Origin: Tupaia tana
Taxonomy: Eukaryota; Chordata; Mammalia; Scandentia; Tupaiidae
Assembly: GCA_026018925.1 (NCBI GenBank)
Contig: JAKSZU010000008.1
Coordinates: 11,325,626-11,389,625 of the forward strand
DNA: 64,000 nucleotides
Direction: 5' to 3'
The translations under genes were made by a program, and so were the position numbers. Below are positions 39,301-43,959 of the stretch, piece by piece. Within the stretch, counting starts at the first letter, position 1, and each line of letters opens with the position of its first letter. Under the pieces are notes generated by a model, which searched no databases, was not told the origin of the DNA, and saw only the letters and a program-made list of their open reading frames with translations.

Positions 39301-42300
39301 ACAGAGACAGAGACAAAGTGAGAAATCACTCCCAGAGGGGATGGCCATGCCACAATACCTTTTCCATTCTCCTCTCAGGATTTAGGACAAGCACGCACAT
39401 GTGCTCAGCATGAGTTACAAGCTACAGGGTCTGGGACTTGAACGGTAGTTGTCCAGCACCTCAACCAATATGCAACCTGCTGGACCCATTTTTCCCACCT
39501 CTTTCTTTGGAAATTCTCCCAAGTGCAGCTTATTCAAGTTGCTCAGATTACTAGAATTTGCTGTGCCCCACCTCTCTTAGGCTTGATCCTTTTGCATTAG
39601 CTTTTTTTCTTTGTCTGTAGTGTCTGTACCAATTACTAGGAATTCCAATTTTGCAGGTGAGGAAACTGGCTCAAAAGCTAAATGACTGACTAGGATCATC
39701 AGGCTGGTGCCTGAATTAGATATCGAAGAAGGCATTCTGTGCACTATTTCAATGCTTCTCAAACTTTTCCAGAGCAAGGTTCTGTTGAAAGAGAGGAATT
39801 TAACTCCCTCCCATCCTGTAAGTCAAGGAAGGTAGACCCAAGCTGTTGCTATCAGCTTGTTTACTACACTTCATCTTCAAACAAACACTGACAAAACTGT
39901 GAATAAGTTAAGGGCAGGAGCCCCTCAGATGACTCTTCTGAACATTAAATCAAATCTAACAACTTAAGTTTGTTCTGTGGCTATAAATCTACTCCACAAA
40001 ACTATCTGCGGCCTTTCTTTTCATGATTATACACAAGGACAGACTCAGGGACAGCATCAGACAAATGGCTGCAATTACTACTACTTTGAAAAAATGAAAT
40101 CAAGCATTGCCAAAGTATCTAGGAAGAGAACAGCTGCCCTGAGGATGCTCCCAAGATCCTTAACCTGAGAAAGCGTGAAGACCAAAGGGAATCTATGAAT
40201 CCTAGGTCAAATTTGAGTTTTGTTAGAACAACACTCATTTCTCTGAAGGAAGGTTTTTCAACCTCTATACCAACTGACGAATTAGGCCAGATAATTATTT
40301 ACAGGGAACTAAATTGTAGGATGCTTACCCTTTACCCAGTAGACTGCCAATTGCATTTCACCCATTTGTGACAACTGAAATTGTCTCCAAACATTGCCAG
40401 CAGTCTCTTGGCAGGTGGTGGTGATGTGGGGGGTTGAATGCTCTAGAATGCCCTGATATTTCTTTTACTGAGTAATTCACATTGCCTCAGATTCCAGACA
40501 GGAAAGTAATGAGAGTAAAGAAAACAGACCTCTCCCTGTTTGGACAGGGAACTAAGACAAAAGAAAGTATGTGTGGCTTCTCAATGGTCACTTTCCTTTT
40601 GGAAGTAAACTGAGTGGGAAATGATCAACATTTCTTTGAAAAAGGAAAAAAAAAAAAAAAAAAGAAAGAAAAATGGGGGTGGCTGAGGCTTCCAAAACAA
40701 TCAAGCATTTAAGACTACTTCTAGGCATTCAGGGAGGAAAGAAAAAAAAAAAATCTAGGACTGAGTCACTACTCTTAGCCACCCACAATTGGCCTCTAGT
40801 CTAATAGAGATAAAAGGAGATAGCACGACAGTGCACCATCCCTACACTAACACTGTATACATGAACACAACCTCCTCTATTCCACCAATCAACACCTACC
40901 CTGAACACTAAAGTTGTACATGCAAACATTCAGTCACAGGAAAACAAAAAGTTATTTTATATTAAAGCAAAGACTCTAACATCTGCAATTTCAAAAACTT
41001 AGCTTTTGTGTTTAAAAAATATAGCTCATTATCTCTGGCAGCTATTTCCTTGTTGTTTTGCTAAGTGAGAATGCATATGTACACAAATGTGTTTTCAATA
41101 TTTAAGATATTTTTGTCTTTACATTTGAAAAAAATTTTAACTTTGTTATATTTCAATATTATTGCTTTAATTAAAAAAAAAAATTTAGAGAGGTTTTTGC
41201 TATAGGGCACGAGTGCTTGCCAGAAAGACAGAAAGTGAGAAATCACCCCCCAGGGAGGATGGCCATGTCACAATCCCTTCTCCTCCATTCTCCTCCCGCT
41301 GGACTCCCACGTAGTTGACTGAGGTTCGAGTCTCGGACCTGGTGGCTTAAACTCATGCCAGGCACGTGTCCAGTGACATAGGCATTAAGCCATCTGCTGG
41401 TCCCTCAATATTACTGCTTTTAAGTTTTTACTATTGTAAGACTCTTTCCTAGGAATCCATATTATACATTTTAAGTACCTCTTGAAGAACTAAAACGAAA
41501 AATCCATATAAGTTGTGAAGTGATTATGAGTCTTAGATTCAACATGGTTACTATTATTATTAGTTAAAAAAATTTTTAGAATTACTTATTTACTTTTTTT
41601 TTATTTATTCATACTGGTATCCAGTAGCTCATGATATAAATCCAATGGTCCTTTCTGACTGAAGAATAAAAACTTAAGATTAAAAAAAAGAAATATAAAA
41701 GGAGGGAAAGAGAAAATCAGAGCAATAACATGATAGACTAGGAGGAGAGTTACACAAAAGATGTAACTCTGCAAGGACAATATTCTCTCACAAGAACAAC
41801 AGTAAAAGGTCAGGCACCTTCCAAAGACGCCTGGGCTTAGATAACATTGTCTAACTAATATAATTTCATTGGGTACAATTTTTCCAGCAGCCAAAATCCT
41901 ACTGTGGGGTGAGTTAAGACCCATTTATAAGAGACAGTTATACTATTTGGAGCTTCTCTTCTGAAGCTGAAATAAATTTTTAAAAGCTTTATTCAATTCA
42001 GAGCAGTTCCACTGAAATGAAATTAATAACAAATTCAAAATGTCTGGATTTCCCTAAGAAAATGTCAACTTCTTCCCCAGAAACCTACCCAAAGAAAAGA
42101 CAAATGGAGTTCTTATTCCCTGGAGTAATCCAGACCTTTAATCAATGGCCAGGTGGTACAGATGGTTGAAATGATGTTTCTGGAAGCACATTTCCAAATA
42201 CCTCCCCAAAGGGCCCCCCCGGACTATAATATAAACTATTAAGAGGGATTTGATACAACTTCAGCTACAATATTCATGGATGATAAGCAAACTCCCTCAC

Positions 42301-43197
42301 AAATGCTCTATGTACTAACAACTCTCCAACAGACTTCCAGGGTTCTTGGCCCTTTGGCGGGCTAAGGGAAGGTATGCCACCCTTCCAGCGAGGACACTAA
42401 GATGACATACAGGGCCCTGGAGTGTCTAGCCAACCTCCTGAATTTTACAGGAGAGCTGGCAGCAGCAGTTAACTTTCTCACCCTTTTGGTATCAAAGTTC
42501 ACCCAGAACCCAGGTGCCTGGATCCCAGATGCACATCCGCATACAGGATCAAGGAGCGGCCAGAGGGCGTGGCCCTGAGCCAGATGACGTGCACACTCAC
42601 GCAGCTCTTCCACGAATTGTGTGCATACCTTTGCGCACCCTAGCTTCTGAGCTTCAATTTCTACATCTGCGAAATGGGAGTCAGAGGCTCCAACAGCCTG
42701 GGGCTGCTGGAAGAGCCGACGTGCTGAGACTCGTTCCCAGGCTCTCCCCTCCCCGGCTCGAGGGGGCGCCCCAGAGCCCGCCCCCTCCGCCCCGGCGTCG
42801 CGGCACCCACCTGCACGCTGGGGAAGGCGGTCTTGAGCAGGTAGAACATCTTGCGGTTGGACAGCACGTCGCCGCTGGTCATCTTGTCCTCGGCTCCCTC
42901 GCGCGTCTTCCCCTTGGACTTCTCGTGGAGGACGTTGCTCTCGCGGACGCGCCTCACCTCGTCGCCGCCGCGGACGGCGGCCAGCACGGACACCGCCAGC
43001 ATCTCGCGCAAGTCCACCGTGCCCGCCTCGGAGGCGGCCACCGGCCCTGCTGCTCCGCCGCCCGGCTCGCCGCTCAGACCGAACAGGCTGAAGCGGCCGG
43101 CCAGGAAGCCCGAGTAGAGATGGTACAGCACGCCGAGCCCCAGCAGGCAGAACACGGCCACCCCCAGCGGGGACAGGCGGATGCCCATGGGAGCCAT
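2905..43197 (-). CDS. BPNT2: BPNT2 (IMPAD1), Golgi-resident 3'-phosphoadenosine 5'-phosphate phosphatase, five coding exons
   Basis: The five minus-strand exons join to 1080 nt (359 aa plus stop), the length of the human protein. The family hydrolyses PAP, the by-product of sulfotransferases, to AMP in the Golgi lumen, which is needed for glycosaminoglycan sulfation; human loss causes a chondrodysplasia. Visible: an N-terminal signal-anchor at about residues 11-32; the metal-site series D110 (DKMTSGD), E133-E134, DPLDAT with D174 and D177, and WDICAG with D300, typical of the Li-sensitive inositol monophosphatase superfamily; and an N-glycosylation sequon NQT at N259. Human disease positions D177, T183 and R187 all carry the normal residue. 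Introns are about 16.1, 1.6, 18.7 and 2.8 kb and all start GT and end AG. No stop or frameshift interrupts the frame. Identification rests on recognising near-identity to the human protein. Confidence 0.97.
3351..3592 (+). mobile_element. tRNA-derived SINE (A family), old
   Basis: It has a diverged head 'ggggcaggcctagtagtacaa', body and CT tract, and ends 'ccctatggcttaaataaaaa'. It sits in intron 4, 175 bp from exon 5. Confidence 0.75.
3609..4152 (+). repeat. Left arm of a diverged inverted repeat (interrupted by a SINE)
   Basis: About 230 bp (excluding the SINE at 3700-3972) read, at about 80 % by eye, as the reverse complement of 9491-9745; compare 'actatgctgtggttgttttc' with its mirrored partner. 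It lies in intron 4. It may be two copies of an unrecognised dispersed repeat. Confidence 0.7.
3700..3972 (-). mobile_element. tRNA-derived SINE (A family)
   Basis: It is full length in reverse orientation, with target-site duplication tgtatgtccat on both sides (about 3686 and 3973). It splits the older inverted-repeat arm, so it is the younger insertion. Confidence 0.9.
4324..4584 (+). mobile_element. tRNA-derived SINE (A family), older 'ccagcaggtgg' subtype
   Basis: It has the head 'ggggccagcaggtggtatgg' and ends 'gcaaaaacctaaaaaaaag'. It lies in intron 4. Confidence 0.85.
4770..5015 (-). mobile_element. tRNA-derived SINE (A family), older subtype
   Basis: It is reversed, from 'gatttttgccatagagtgc' to 'catctgctggtcccc', with a short internal loss around the GC-rich centre. 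Confidence 0.85.
5057..5323 (+). mobile_element. tRNA-derived SINE (A family)
   Basis: It is full length, with a small duplication 'accctagcaccctata' near the 3' end and a long A tail. It forms an inverted pair with the copy at 4770, 42 bp away. Confidence 0.9.
5330..5965. other. Intron 4, unique sequence next to exon 4
   Basis: No repeat was recognised. The donor of exon 4 lies at the right end. Confidence 0.5.
5970..6131 (-). CDS. BPNT2: BPNT2 coding exon 4 (residues 216-269 plus one base)
   Basis: The acceptor is gcttttcag and the donor GCTG|GTATGT. It starts with the split codon for A216 and W217 and encodes the segment with the N259 glycosylation sequon and the loop ending IIPAGGA. At 162 bp, phase 1 to phase 1, it is skippable in frame. 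Confidence 0.97.
6132..6618. other. Intron 3, exon-4-proximal unique sequence
   Basis: Two T-rich runs (near 6250 and 6305) are present. No gene was recognised. Confidence 0.5.
6621..6879 (+). mobile_element. tRNA-derived SINE (A family), old
   Basis: It has the diverged head 'gactagctgatggtgtaac'. The CT tract contains a doubled 'gtcagtgtgtgtgtctctct' segment. Confidence 0.8.
6880..8560. other. Intron 3, largely unassigned
   Basis: This is A-rich plus-strand sequence. A short GC-richer stretch at 8180-8330 (agcaggaatatgaggctttg onward) may be an old repeat head; I could not assign it. The overlapping small ORFs on both strands show no protein character. Confidence 0.4.
8566..8818 (+). mobile_element. 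tRNA-derived SINE (A family), young
   Basis: It is a CpG-rich, near-consensus head and body, with a short A tail. Confidence 0.92.
9006..9170 (+). mobile_element. Short tRNA-derived SINE variant lacking the central GC-rich body
   Basis: The head passes straight from 'cctggaggcttgcttt' into the CT tract, skipping about 80 bp present in the long form. It ends in (AAT)n. Confidence 0.8.
9184..9358 (+). mobile_element. Short tRNA-derived SINE variant, inserted in the tail of its neighbour
   Basis: It shares the central deletion of the copy at 9006. A perfect 13-bp target-site duplication, atagtaatacatt, flanks it at 9171-9183 and 9359-9371. The duplication arose from the (AAT)n tail of the first copy. 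Confidence 0.85.
9491..9745 (-). repeat. Right arm of the diverged inverted repeat
   Basis: Its reverse complement matches 3609-4152 without the SINE. It lies in intron 3, so the two arms bracket exon 4. Confidence 0.7.
9746..10035. other. Intron 3, unassigned
   Basis: A short alternating purine/pyrimidine tract occurs at about 9920-9945 (tatgtatgtgcatgtgcatg). Nothing else was recognised. Confidence 0.4.
10040..10430 (+). mobile_element. MLT1-like MaLR LTR fragment
   Basis: It carries hallmarks of the family in order: 'gaatgtgaccttgtttgga', 'ggtctttgcac', 'ggtgtcctcgtaag', 'gacttctagcctctagaa', and the end 'ttttaagctacccagattg' with 'gtagccctac'. No internal viral sequence is attached. Confidence 0.75.
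10431..11938. other. Intron 3, AT-rich, unassigned
   Basis: The sequence is unique-looking; a short tRNA-like scrap (ggctggccccatagcctcct) near 10902 may be SINE debris. No coding potential was seen. Confidence 0.4.
11941..12209 (-). mobile_element. tRNA-derived SINE (A family), young, first of a nested pair
   Basis: It is CpG-rich and reversed. Its right end abuts 'caacagac' and the T-run of the next copy, so it probably inserted into the A tail of the copy at 12230. Confidence 0.92.
12230..12496 (-). mobile_element. tRNA-derived SINE (A family), young, second of a nested pair
   Basis: It has the same orientation and about the same age as its neighbour. The flank ggtaaacagac occurs before the pair (about 11930) and after it (12497), the outer target-site duplication. 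Confidence 0.92.
12498..13304. other. Intron 3 between the SINE pair and the solo LTR
   Basis: It holds a perfect 11-bp hairpin (12802-12826) and a diverged direct repeat around 'ccatctagtgctgaaaa' (about 12967 and 13066). No gene was recognised. Confidence 0.5.
12802..12826. repeat. Perfect 11-bp inverted repeat with a 3-nt loop
   Basis: gttctacagtg is followed by cca and then cactgtagaac. It has no T-run and no obvious role. Confidence 0.8.
13309..13676 (+). mobile_element. Solo LTR of a gammaretrovirus-like (ERV1) endogenous retrovirus
   Basis: This 368-bp segment starts TG and ends CA and is flanked by the perfect 4-bp duplication GGTG (13305-13308 and 13677-13680), the length used by gammaretrovirus-type integrases. 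It has a TATA-like ccataaaag near 13545 and a poly(A) signal gtaataaac near 13607. No internal viral genes are present, so it is the product of LTR-LTR recombination. Confidence 0.8.
15381..15551 (+). mobile_element. SINE fragment carrying a copied 41-bp insert
   Basis: The SINE start 'ccaggtggc' is followed by about 41 bp nearly identical to 13123-13163, then by normal SINE body from 'tggactcccatgtgg'. The insert replaces about 20 bp of tRNA head. The body stops early, without tail. Confidence 0.7.
16301..16544 (+). mobile_element. tRNA-derived SINE (A family)
   Basis: The head has lost 5-6 bases ('ccagcagtgtaatgg') and there is no A tail after 'aaaaaacctctcag'. It sits at an ORF2 gap in the host L1, so an accompanying deletion is likely. 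Confidence 0.88.
16754..16952 (+). mobile_element. Second SINE family (B family), old
   Basis: It has the head 'ggaccagttcagtggtgcag', a middle with 'gagaccctgttgagaatgct', a short CT tract and 'ccataagaataaac'. It is unlike the A family beyond the general tRNA-head plan. Confidence 0.6.
17091..17349 (+). repeat. 131-bp tandem duplication inside L1 ORF2
   Basis: Copy one begins 'aaagatcactacaatgaaaa' at 17091 and copy two at 17222. Both run to an 'aaagcaa' motif, with moderate divergence. L1 has this segment once. Confidence 0.8.
18991..19410. other. Intron 3, unassigned AT-rich
   Basis: It contains a 24-bp string (from 19144) that reappears at 17421 inside the L1. No gene was recognised. 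Confidence 0.4.
19412..19670 (-). mobile_element. tRNA-derived SINE (A family), old
   Basis: It runs reversed from '(ta)tttattattaacttgtc' to 'ccaagggactggccc'. CpG-free. Confidence 0.75.
19671..20545. other. Intron 3, unassigned AT-rich
   Basis: No repeat or coding signal was recognised. Confidence 0.4.
20556..20812 (-). mobile_element. tRNA-derived SINE (A family)
   Basis: It is flanked by the target-site duplication ataaatgaaactt (20543 and 20818) and is full length, though several CpGs have decayed. Confidence 0.92.
20815..21350 (+). mobile_element. Possible very old MLT1-type LTR within unassigned sequence
   Basis: From about 21010 the order of blocks ('cttgcgactgggttctagct', 'gatgcagatagcc', 'acagcagcctaaattaacag') resembles old MaLR LTRs, but divergence is high. 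The first 200 bp are unassigned. Confidence 0.35.
21508..21767 (+). mobile_element. tRNA-derived SINE (A family), older 'gtagtggttaagg' subtype
   Basis: It has the head 'ggggccagcagattgtgtag' and an 18-base A tail. Confidence 0.88.
22040..22660 (-). mobile_element. MLT1-like LTR, antisense, outer member of a nested pair
   Basis: The marks are 'ggactgccacaacaaac', 'ggtggcttacaacaaaatc', 'tagttctgaaggcc', and 'tagggcctactctagttca'. It is interrupted by a SINE at 22327 and then by a sense LTR at 22664; its last 40 bp resume at about 23180-23225 ('ttcaacccactacac'). Confidence 0.7.
22327..22567 (-). mobile_element. tRNA-derived SINE (A family)
   Basis: The target-site duplication tcctttctgtttctt is at 22308 and 22568. 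It inserted in the outer LTR. Confidence 0.92.
22664..23095 (+). mobile_element. MLT1-like LTR, sense, inner member of a nested pair
   Basis: It starts 'gttgaactgtgtcccccaaa' and contains 'ggtgtctgtataagag', 'atgccatgtgacaatgg' and 'gacctctaaccttcagga', ending 'gggaaactaatact'. Confidence 0.75.
23014..23199 (+). repeat. Tandem duplication of about 95 bp spanning the LTR end and its flank
   Basis: The first unit runs from 'tttttggacctctaac' to 'gaggtggacatgaattt' (about 23014-23110). The second runs from 'tttttggatctctagt' to 'gaggtggatatgaattt' (about 23113-23199). They are diverged, so the duplication is not recent. Confidence 0.7.
23284..23527 (-). mobile_element. tRNA-derived SINE (A family)
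   Basis: Flanked by gaactttgtc (about 23273 and 23529). Confidence 0.88.
23867..23936. mobile_element. Palindromic MITE, copy 1 (mariner-like ends)
   Basis: TIRs of about 25 bp, ttgggttgtcagtaatgtca and its near-complement, are bounded by TA on both sides. It is 70 bp long. Confidence 0.8.
23940..24340. other. Intron 3, unassigned
   Basis: No recognised repeat or gene. Confidence 0.4.
24345..24587 (-). mobile_element. tRNA-derived SINE (A family)
   Basis: The imperfect duplication gcagkgtctattct / gcagtatctattct flanks it. It is the nearest SINE to exon 3 on this side. Confidence 0.88.
24807..24902 (-). CDS. BPNT2: BPNT2 coding exon 3 (residues 184-215 plus one base)
   Basis: The acceptor is a purine-free run ending ccctcag, preceded by a long T tract (A18 on the plus strand at 24910-24928). 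The donor is ACAG|GTAAG. It encodes [11 protein letters not shown] through FSEYT, part of the alpha/beta core of the phosphatase fold. It is 96 bp, and both flanking introns are phase 1, so skipping it would keep the frame. Confidence 0.97.
24905..25590. other. Intron 2, unassigned, with old L2-like scrap
   Basis: The stretch 25490-25560 ('ttgagcatctattatgg') resembles antisense L2/MIR-type sequence. Nothing else was recognised. Confidence 0.35.
25595..25672. mobile_element. Palindromic MITE, copy 2
   Basis: A 78-bp copy between TA dinucleotides at 25593-25594 and 25673-25674. It has the best-preserved TIRs and a short asymmetric centre. Confidence 0.85.
25876..26127 (+). repeat. Minisatellite: six 42-bp units alternating as three 84-bp dimers
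   Basis: Units start at 25876, 25918, 25960, 26002, 26044 and 26086. Odd units read ggataactaactgctctctg and even units ggataactaatcactctctg; the rest is identical except one base in unit 5. The array lies in intron 2 of BPNT2. Confidence 0.97.
26128..26509. other. Intron 2, unassigned sequence before exon 2
   Basis: No repeat was recognised. Confidence 0.4.
26510..26672 (-). CDS. BPNT2: BPNT2 coding exon 2 (residues 130-183 plus one base)
   Basis: The acceptor ends ...ctacgcag and the donor is ACGG|GTAAT; the exon enters in phase 0 and leaves in phase 1. It carries the E133-E134 pair and the catalytic WIDPLDAT motif (W172 to T179) and ends on T183. It is 163 bp long. Confidence 0.97.
26673..27176. 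other. Intron 1, exon-2-proximal unique sequence
   Basis: Several A runs (26699, 26730, 26825). No repeat family was recognised. Confidence 0.4.
27178..27484 (+). mobile_element. Tigger/pogo-type non-autonomous DNA transposon (MER2-like)
   Basis: It starts 'cagtcctccttatctactga' and ends with its imperfect complement 'ccacaggtaagggaggac'. The interior carries typical 'gataaagattaatttacaaa' and 'caaaatatctcactgtactg'. There is no transposase ORF. Confidence 0.7.
27485..28178. other. Intron 1, unassigned
   Basis: A short CA tract (about 27769-27778). At 27930-28030 'ccagatgccagcaacacc' suggests a MER-type scrap that I cannot name. Confidence 0.35.
28195..28459 (+). mobile_element. tRNA-derived SINE (A family), young
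   Basis: CpG-rich, with a 21-base A tail and target-site duplication agaattgataaaaca / agaattaataaaaca. Confidence 0.94.
28845..29310 (-). mobile_element. Probable L2-type LINE fragment, split by a SINE
   Basis: 'attcacttatgcctttatta' and, after the SINE, 'gattgcctactatatgccaa' through 'ggaattcagattctagtgg' is the usual reversed L2 3' sequence order. Confidence 0.55.
28911..29166 (-). mobile_element. tRNA-derived SINE (A family), young
   Basis: Target-site duplication cagcaaatgttt(a)tt at 28888 and 29166. CpGs are largely preserved. Confidence 0.93.
29400..30090 (+). mobile_element. Old L1 3' end
   Basis: 'gataaatatattactgtgg', 'ttcagccataaataagaaca' and later 'gatcaatggttgcctagag' match L1 3' sequence. 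Positions 29640-29865 are foreign or too diverged. Confidence 0.6.
30098..30393 (+). mobile_element. tRNA-derived SINE (A family), the youngest-looking copy
   Basis: This is the reference copy for the family: tRNA-like head with A-box-like 'tagcgtaatgg' and B-box-like 'ggttcgcgtc', a CpG-rich body, the conserved 'gaggagaatggaggagaag', a (TCTC)n tract, 'gcgccctatagcg' and a poly-A of more than 30. The duplication aaagagggtagctagg is perfect on both sides, showing recent insertion. Confidence 0.96.
30395..30815. other. Intron 1, unassigned
   Basis: The order 'aatgacaaatgtaaagactt' to 'ggtgaacgaccttgcaagg' suggests L2-type sequence, too weak to call. Confidence 0.35.
30820..31330 (+). mobile_element. 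Old L1 ORF2 fragment
   Basis: 'acagtcaattgcatttttac' through 'atttagtgaactccgatcaa' matches reverse-transcriptase-distal ORF2; all frames are broken. Confidence 0.6.
31544..31622. mobile_element. Palindromic MITE, copy 3
   Basis: 79 bp bounded by TA (31542-31543 and 31623-31624), with TIRs more diverged than copies 2 and 4. Confidence 0.8.
31625..32155. other. Intron 1, unassigned
   Basis: No recognised gene. 'catttattcaacaaatactt' near 32055 hints at reversed L2 sequence. Confidence 0.35.
32294..32339 (+). repeat. Perfect 23-bp tandem duplication
   Basis: ccccagcaacagctattcag plus taa occurs twice head to tail, inside the L2 fragment. The identity implies a recent slippage or duplication. 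Confidence 0.95.
32390..32658 (-). mobile_element. tRNA-derived SINE (A family), young
   Basis: Target-site duplication cagaattattgttct / cagaattactgttct, with a 22-base T run (tail). Confidence 0.94.
33061..33478. other. Intron 1, unassigned
   Basis: A C/T-biased plus strand with no recognised repeat. Confidence 0.4.
33490..33736 (-). mobile_element. tRNA-derived SINE (A family)
   Basis: Flanked by gaagtatggatt (33472 and 33738). A short gap in the GC-rich body. Confidence 0.9.
33739..34280. other. Intron 1, unassigned
   Basis: A partial direct repeat 'aaaatgtatgtgcatgtaaa' / 'aaaatgtggatgtcc' near 33900. No gene. Confidence 0.4.
34286..34420 (+). mobile_element. tRNA-derived SINE (A family), 3'-truncated
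   Basis: Head and body to 'cccaaaattccaaaaaaag' are present; the CT tract and the tail motif are missing, so an internally primed or recombined copy is likely. Confidence 0.8.
34421..34925. other. Intron 1, unassigned
   Basis: A tract of alternating TA/CA (34640-34682). No gene. Confidence 0.4.
35028..35354 (-). pseudogene. RPL6P: RPL6 processed pseudogene with a large internal deletion
   Basis: Read on the minus strand, a 5'-UTR-like stretch precedes ATA (for ATG, 35286-35284). Next come about 20 codons matching the lysine-rich N-terminus of ribosomal protein L6 ([12 protein letters not shown]), joined directly to the L6 C-terminus ([19 protein letters not shown]). A TGA replaces an arginine codon after DYL, and the normal stop follows at 35079-35077. 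A short 3' UTR and poly-A (T run at 35030) finish it. About 215 internal codons are missing. The repeat gagattagca occurs on both sides (about 35018 and 35356), as for an L1-mediated insertion, here into an older LTR. Confidence 0.85.
35692..35936 (-). mobile_element. tRNA-derived SINE (A family), old
   Basis: It lacks the usual T run and starts at 'tcatgttcactcactagag', ending 'gccatctgccagttcc'. Confidence 0.8.
36020..36290 (-). mobile_element. tRNA-derived SINE (A family), old
   Basis: Flanked by cagaaacta (36009 and 36290). Confidence 0.82.
36291..37440. other. Intron 1, over 1.1 kb without SINE or recognisable gene
   Basis: It has a C/T-rich plus strand and short direct repeats ('tactgaagattcac' near 37022-37060). 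Probably very old repeat remains. Confidence 0.4.
37443..37521. mobile_element. Palindromic MITE, copy 4
   Basis: 79 bp between TA pairs (37441-37442 and 37522-37523); ends ctgggtcatcagaaaagtca and the matching complement. Confidence 0.85.
37545..37783 (+). mobile_element. tRNA-derived SINE (A family), old
   Basis: Head 'gggccagacccatgacc', tail (AAAT)n. CpG-poor. Confidence 0.75.
37835..38062 (-). mobile_element. B-family SINE
   Basis: Reversed; ends 'ctgtcacaccagggagctgg'. It shares 'cagccagccaggatta' and 'tgaacccagatcttcc' with the copies at 52145, 60500 and 61018. Confidence 0.65.
38248..38517 (+). mobile_element. tRNA-derived SINE (A family)
   Basis: Head 'ggggtcagtagatgacgtag', the older subtype body. 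The CT tract is altered by a C-rich insert. Confidence 0.85.
38521..38692 (+). mobile_element. 7SL RNA-derived (Alu-like) SINE
   Basis: 'ggtcctagctactcagggaa', 'gttaaggcaggaagattatg', then a second similar unit 'cccaactacttgggaggatg', 'agacaggataag', ending in A12. This is the Alu/7SL order. It is diverged, not a typical primate Alu. Confidence 0.75.
38708..38961 (+). mobile_element. tRNA-derived SINE (A family), older subtype
   Basis: Head 'gccagctggtggcatggtgg'; a pure (TC)n tract at 38897-38918. Confidence 0.85.
39240..39488 (-). mobile_element. tRNA-derived SINE (A family)
   Basis: Reversed, from 'gagattttttgctatagtg' to 'caacctgctggaccc'; part of the head lost. Confidence 0.82.
39490..41165. 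other. Intron 1, 1.7 kb without SINE
   Basis: A runs at 40645 and 40745. No repeat or gene identified. Confidence 0.4.
41172..41406 (-). mobile_element. tRNA-derived SINE (A family) with an inverted core
   Basis: The tail half (41190-41296) and the last 36 bp (41370-41406) are reversed as usual, but 41297-41369 reads in the forward direction ('gctggactcccacgtagttg' to 'ggcacgtg'). About 25 bp of body is lost, and tccag/ctgga sits at the break. Confidence 0.9.
41408..42698. other. Intron 1, exon-1-proximal
   Basis: Unique AT-rich sequence passes into the shoulder of the CpG island from about 42400. No repeat recognised. Confidence 0.4.
42811..43197 (-). CDS. BPNT2: BPNT2 coding exon 1 (residues 1-129)
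   Basis: It begins with ATG at 43197-43195 in a strong start context (gcc before, G after) and ends with codon Q129 at donor CAG|GTGGGT, phase 0. It encodes the short cytosolic tail, the signal anchor, a G/A-rich linker (residues 40-58) and the first metal-ligand motif DKMTSGD. The linker is the most variable part relative to human. The exon lies wholly inside the CpG island, so the opposite strand carries long open frames that are compositional shadows. Confidence 0.97.
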
Positions 43198-43489
43198 GGC
43201 GCGGGAGGCTAGGCGCTCGCGGCGGCGGCCCGCACAGGCCTCCGTGCGCCCGCCGCCGCCGCGCTCCGGGCCAGGCGCTGCGCGAGCTACACTGGCGCCC
43301 GCTCCCCGGCGCCCACGCCGTCCATCGCTCCCTCCCGGGAAAAGCCCGGCTGCGTCGCGAGGACCACTGTCGCCGCCGGCGCGCCGACTCCCTTGGGCGG
43401 CGCGGCCACAGCTCCTCGGCCAGCTGGTGGGTCAGACTTCCACGTTAGCCAACGGCCGGGAGGTGAAAGGGGAGAGTGGGTGTGTATCC

Positions 43490-43562
43490 GGGTTACGCCA
43501 GGGGGCGGGGCGATGGCGGGGCGGGGCTACGAAGGCTCCTCCCCTGGGGGCGGGGCGGCCGG
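43490..43562 (-). promoter_or_regulatory. GC-box cluster upstream of BPNT2
   Basis: At least three GGGGCGGGG-type boxes are visible: at 43501-43510, around 43516-43527 and at 43546-43556. They sit about 300 bp upstream of the ATG. No TATA box is seen at a sensible distance, so this looks like a TATA-less Sp1-type promoter. Confidence 0.6.
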
Positions 43563-43784
43563 CCTCTTTTGTCCTGGCAGATGTTATTGAGGTTGTCGAA
43601 GCCCTCCTGGAGGTGGCGAGCTGCTTACCAGGCAGAGAGGGTACTGTGTGACTTGTGTTTATTTAAATTAAATCCTTTTCTATGAGTATGTAAGGCTGGA
43701 ATAAAACCACAGTGACAATCTGCCTGTACCGTCGCTTTCAGGTTATTGAAAAATAGGGGAAATGACAATAAGCTATTTTTTTAA

Positions 43785-43941
43785 AAAATAATTATTTACT
43801 TAATTTTATTATTATTATTATCTAATTTGACTACTGAGAGAAAGACGGAGAGTGAGGAAGCAGTCACCAGGTCCTGGACTTAACTGTGGTCAGCTATATG
43901 GGAGTCTAGCACCTCAACCACCACGCCATCTGCTGGCCCTA
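43785..43941 (-). mobile_element. Short tRNA-derived SINE variant
   Basis: Reversed; the centre is missing as in 9006/9184 ('gaggaagcagtcaccaggtc'). (TTA)n tail. Confidence 0.75.
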
Positions 43942-43959
43942 ATAAGCCATTTTTTTTAA

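Larger units (their letters stand above)
42700..43640. promoter_or_regulatory. CpG island over BPNT2 exon 1 and promoter
   Basis: This stretch of nearly 1 kb is dense in CpG and GC-rich, in contrast to the AT-rich remainder of the window. It spans the start of intron 1, exon 1, the 5' UTR and the upstream flank, as expected of a constitutively expressed gene. It contains no SINE insertion. Confidence 0.9.

Noticed and set aside
42514-43651. Long plus-strand open frames (232 and 156 codons) opposite BPNT2 exon 1
   Set aside because: They are compositional products of the CpG island; the peptides are low-complexity P/A/R-rich and overlap the real exon.
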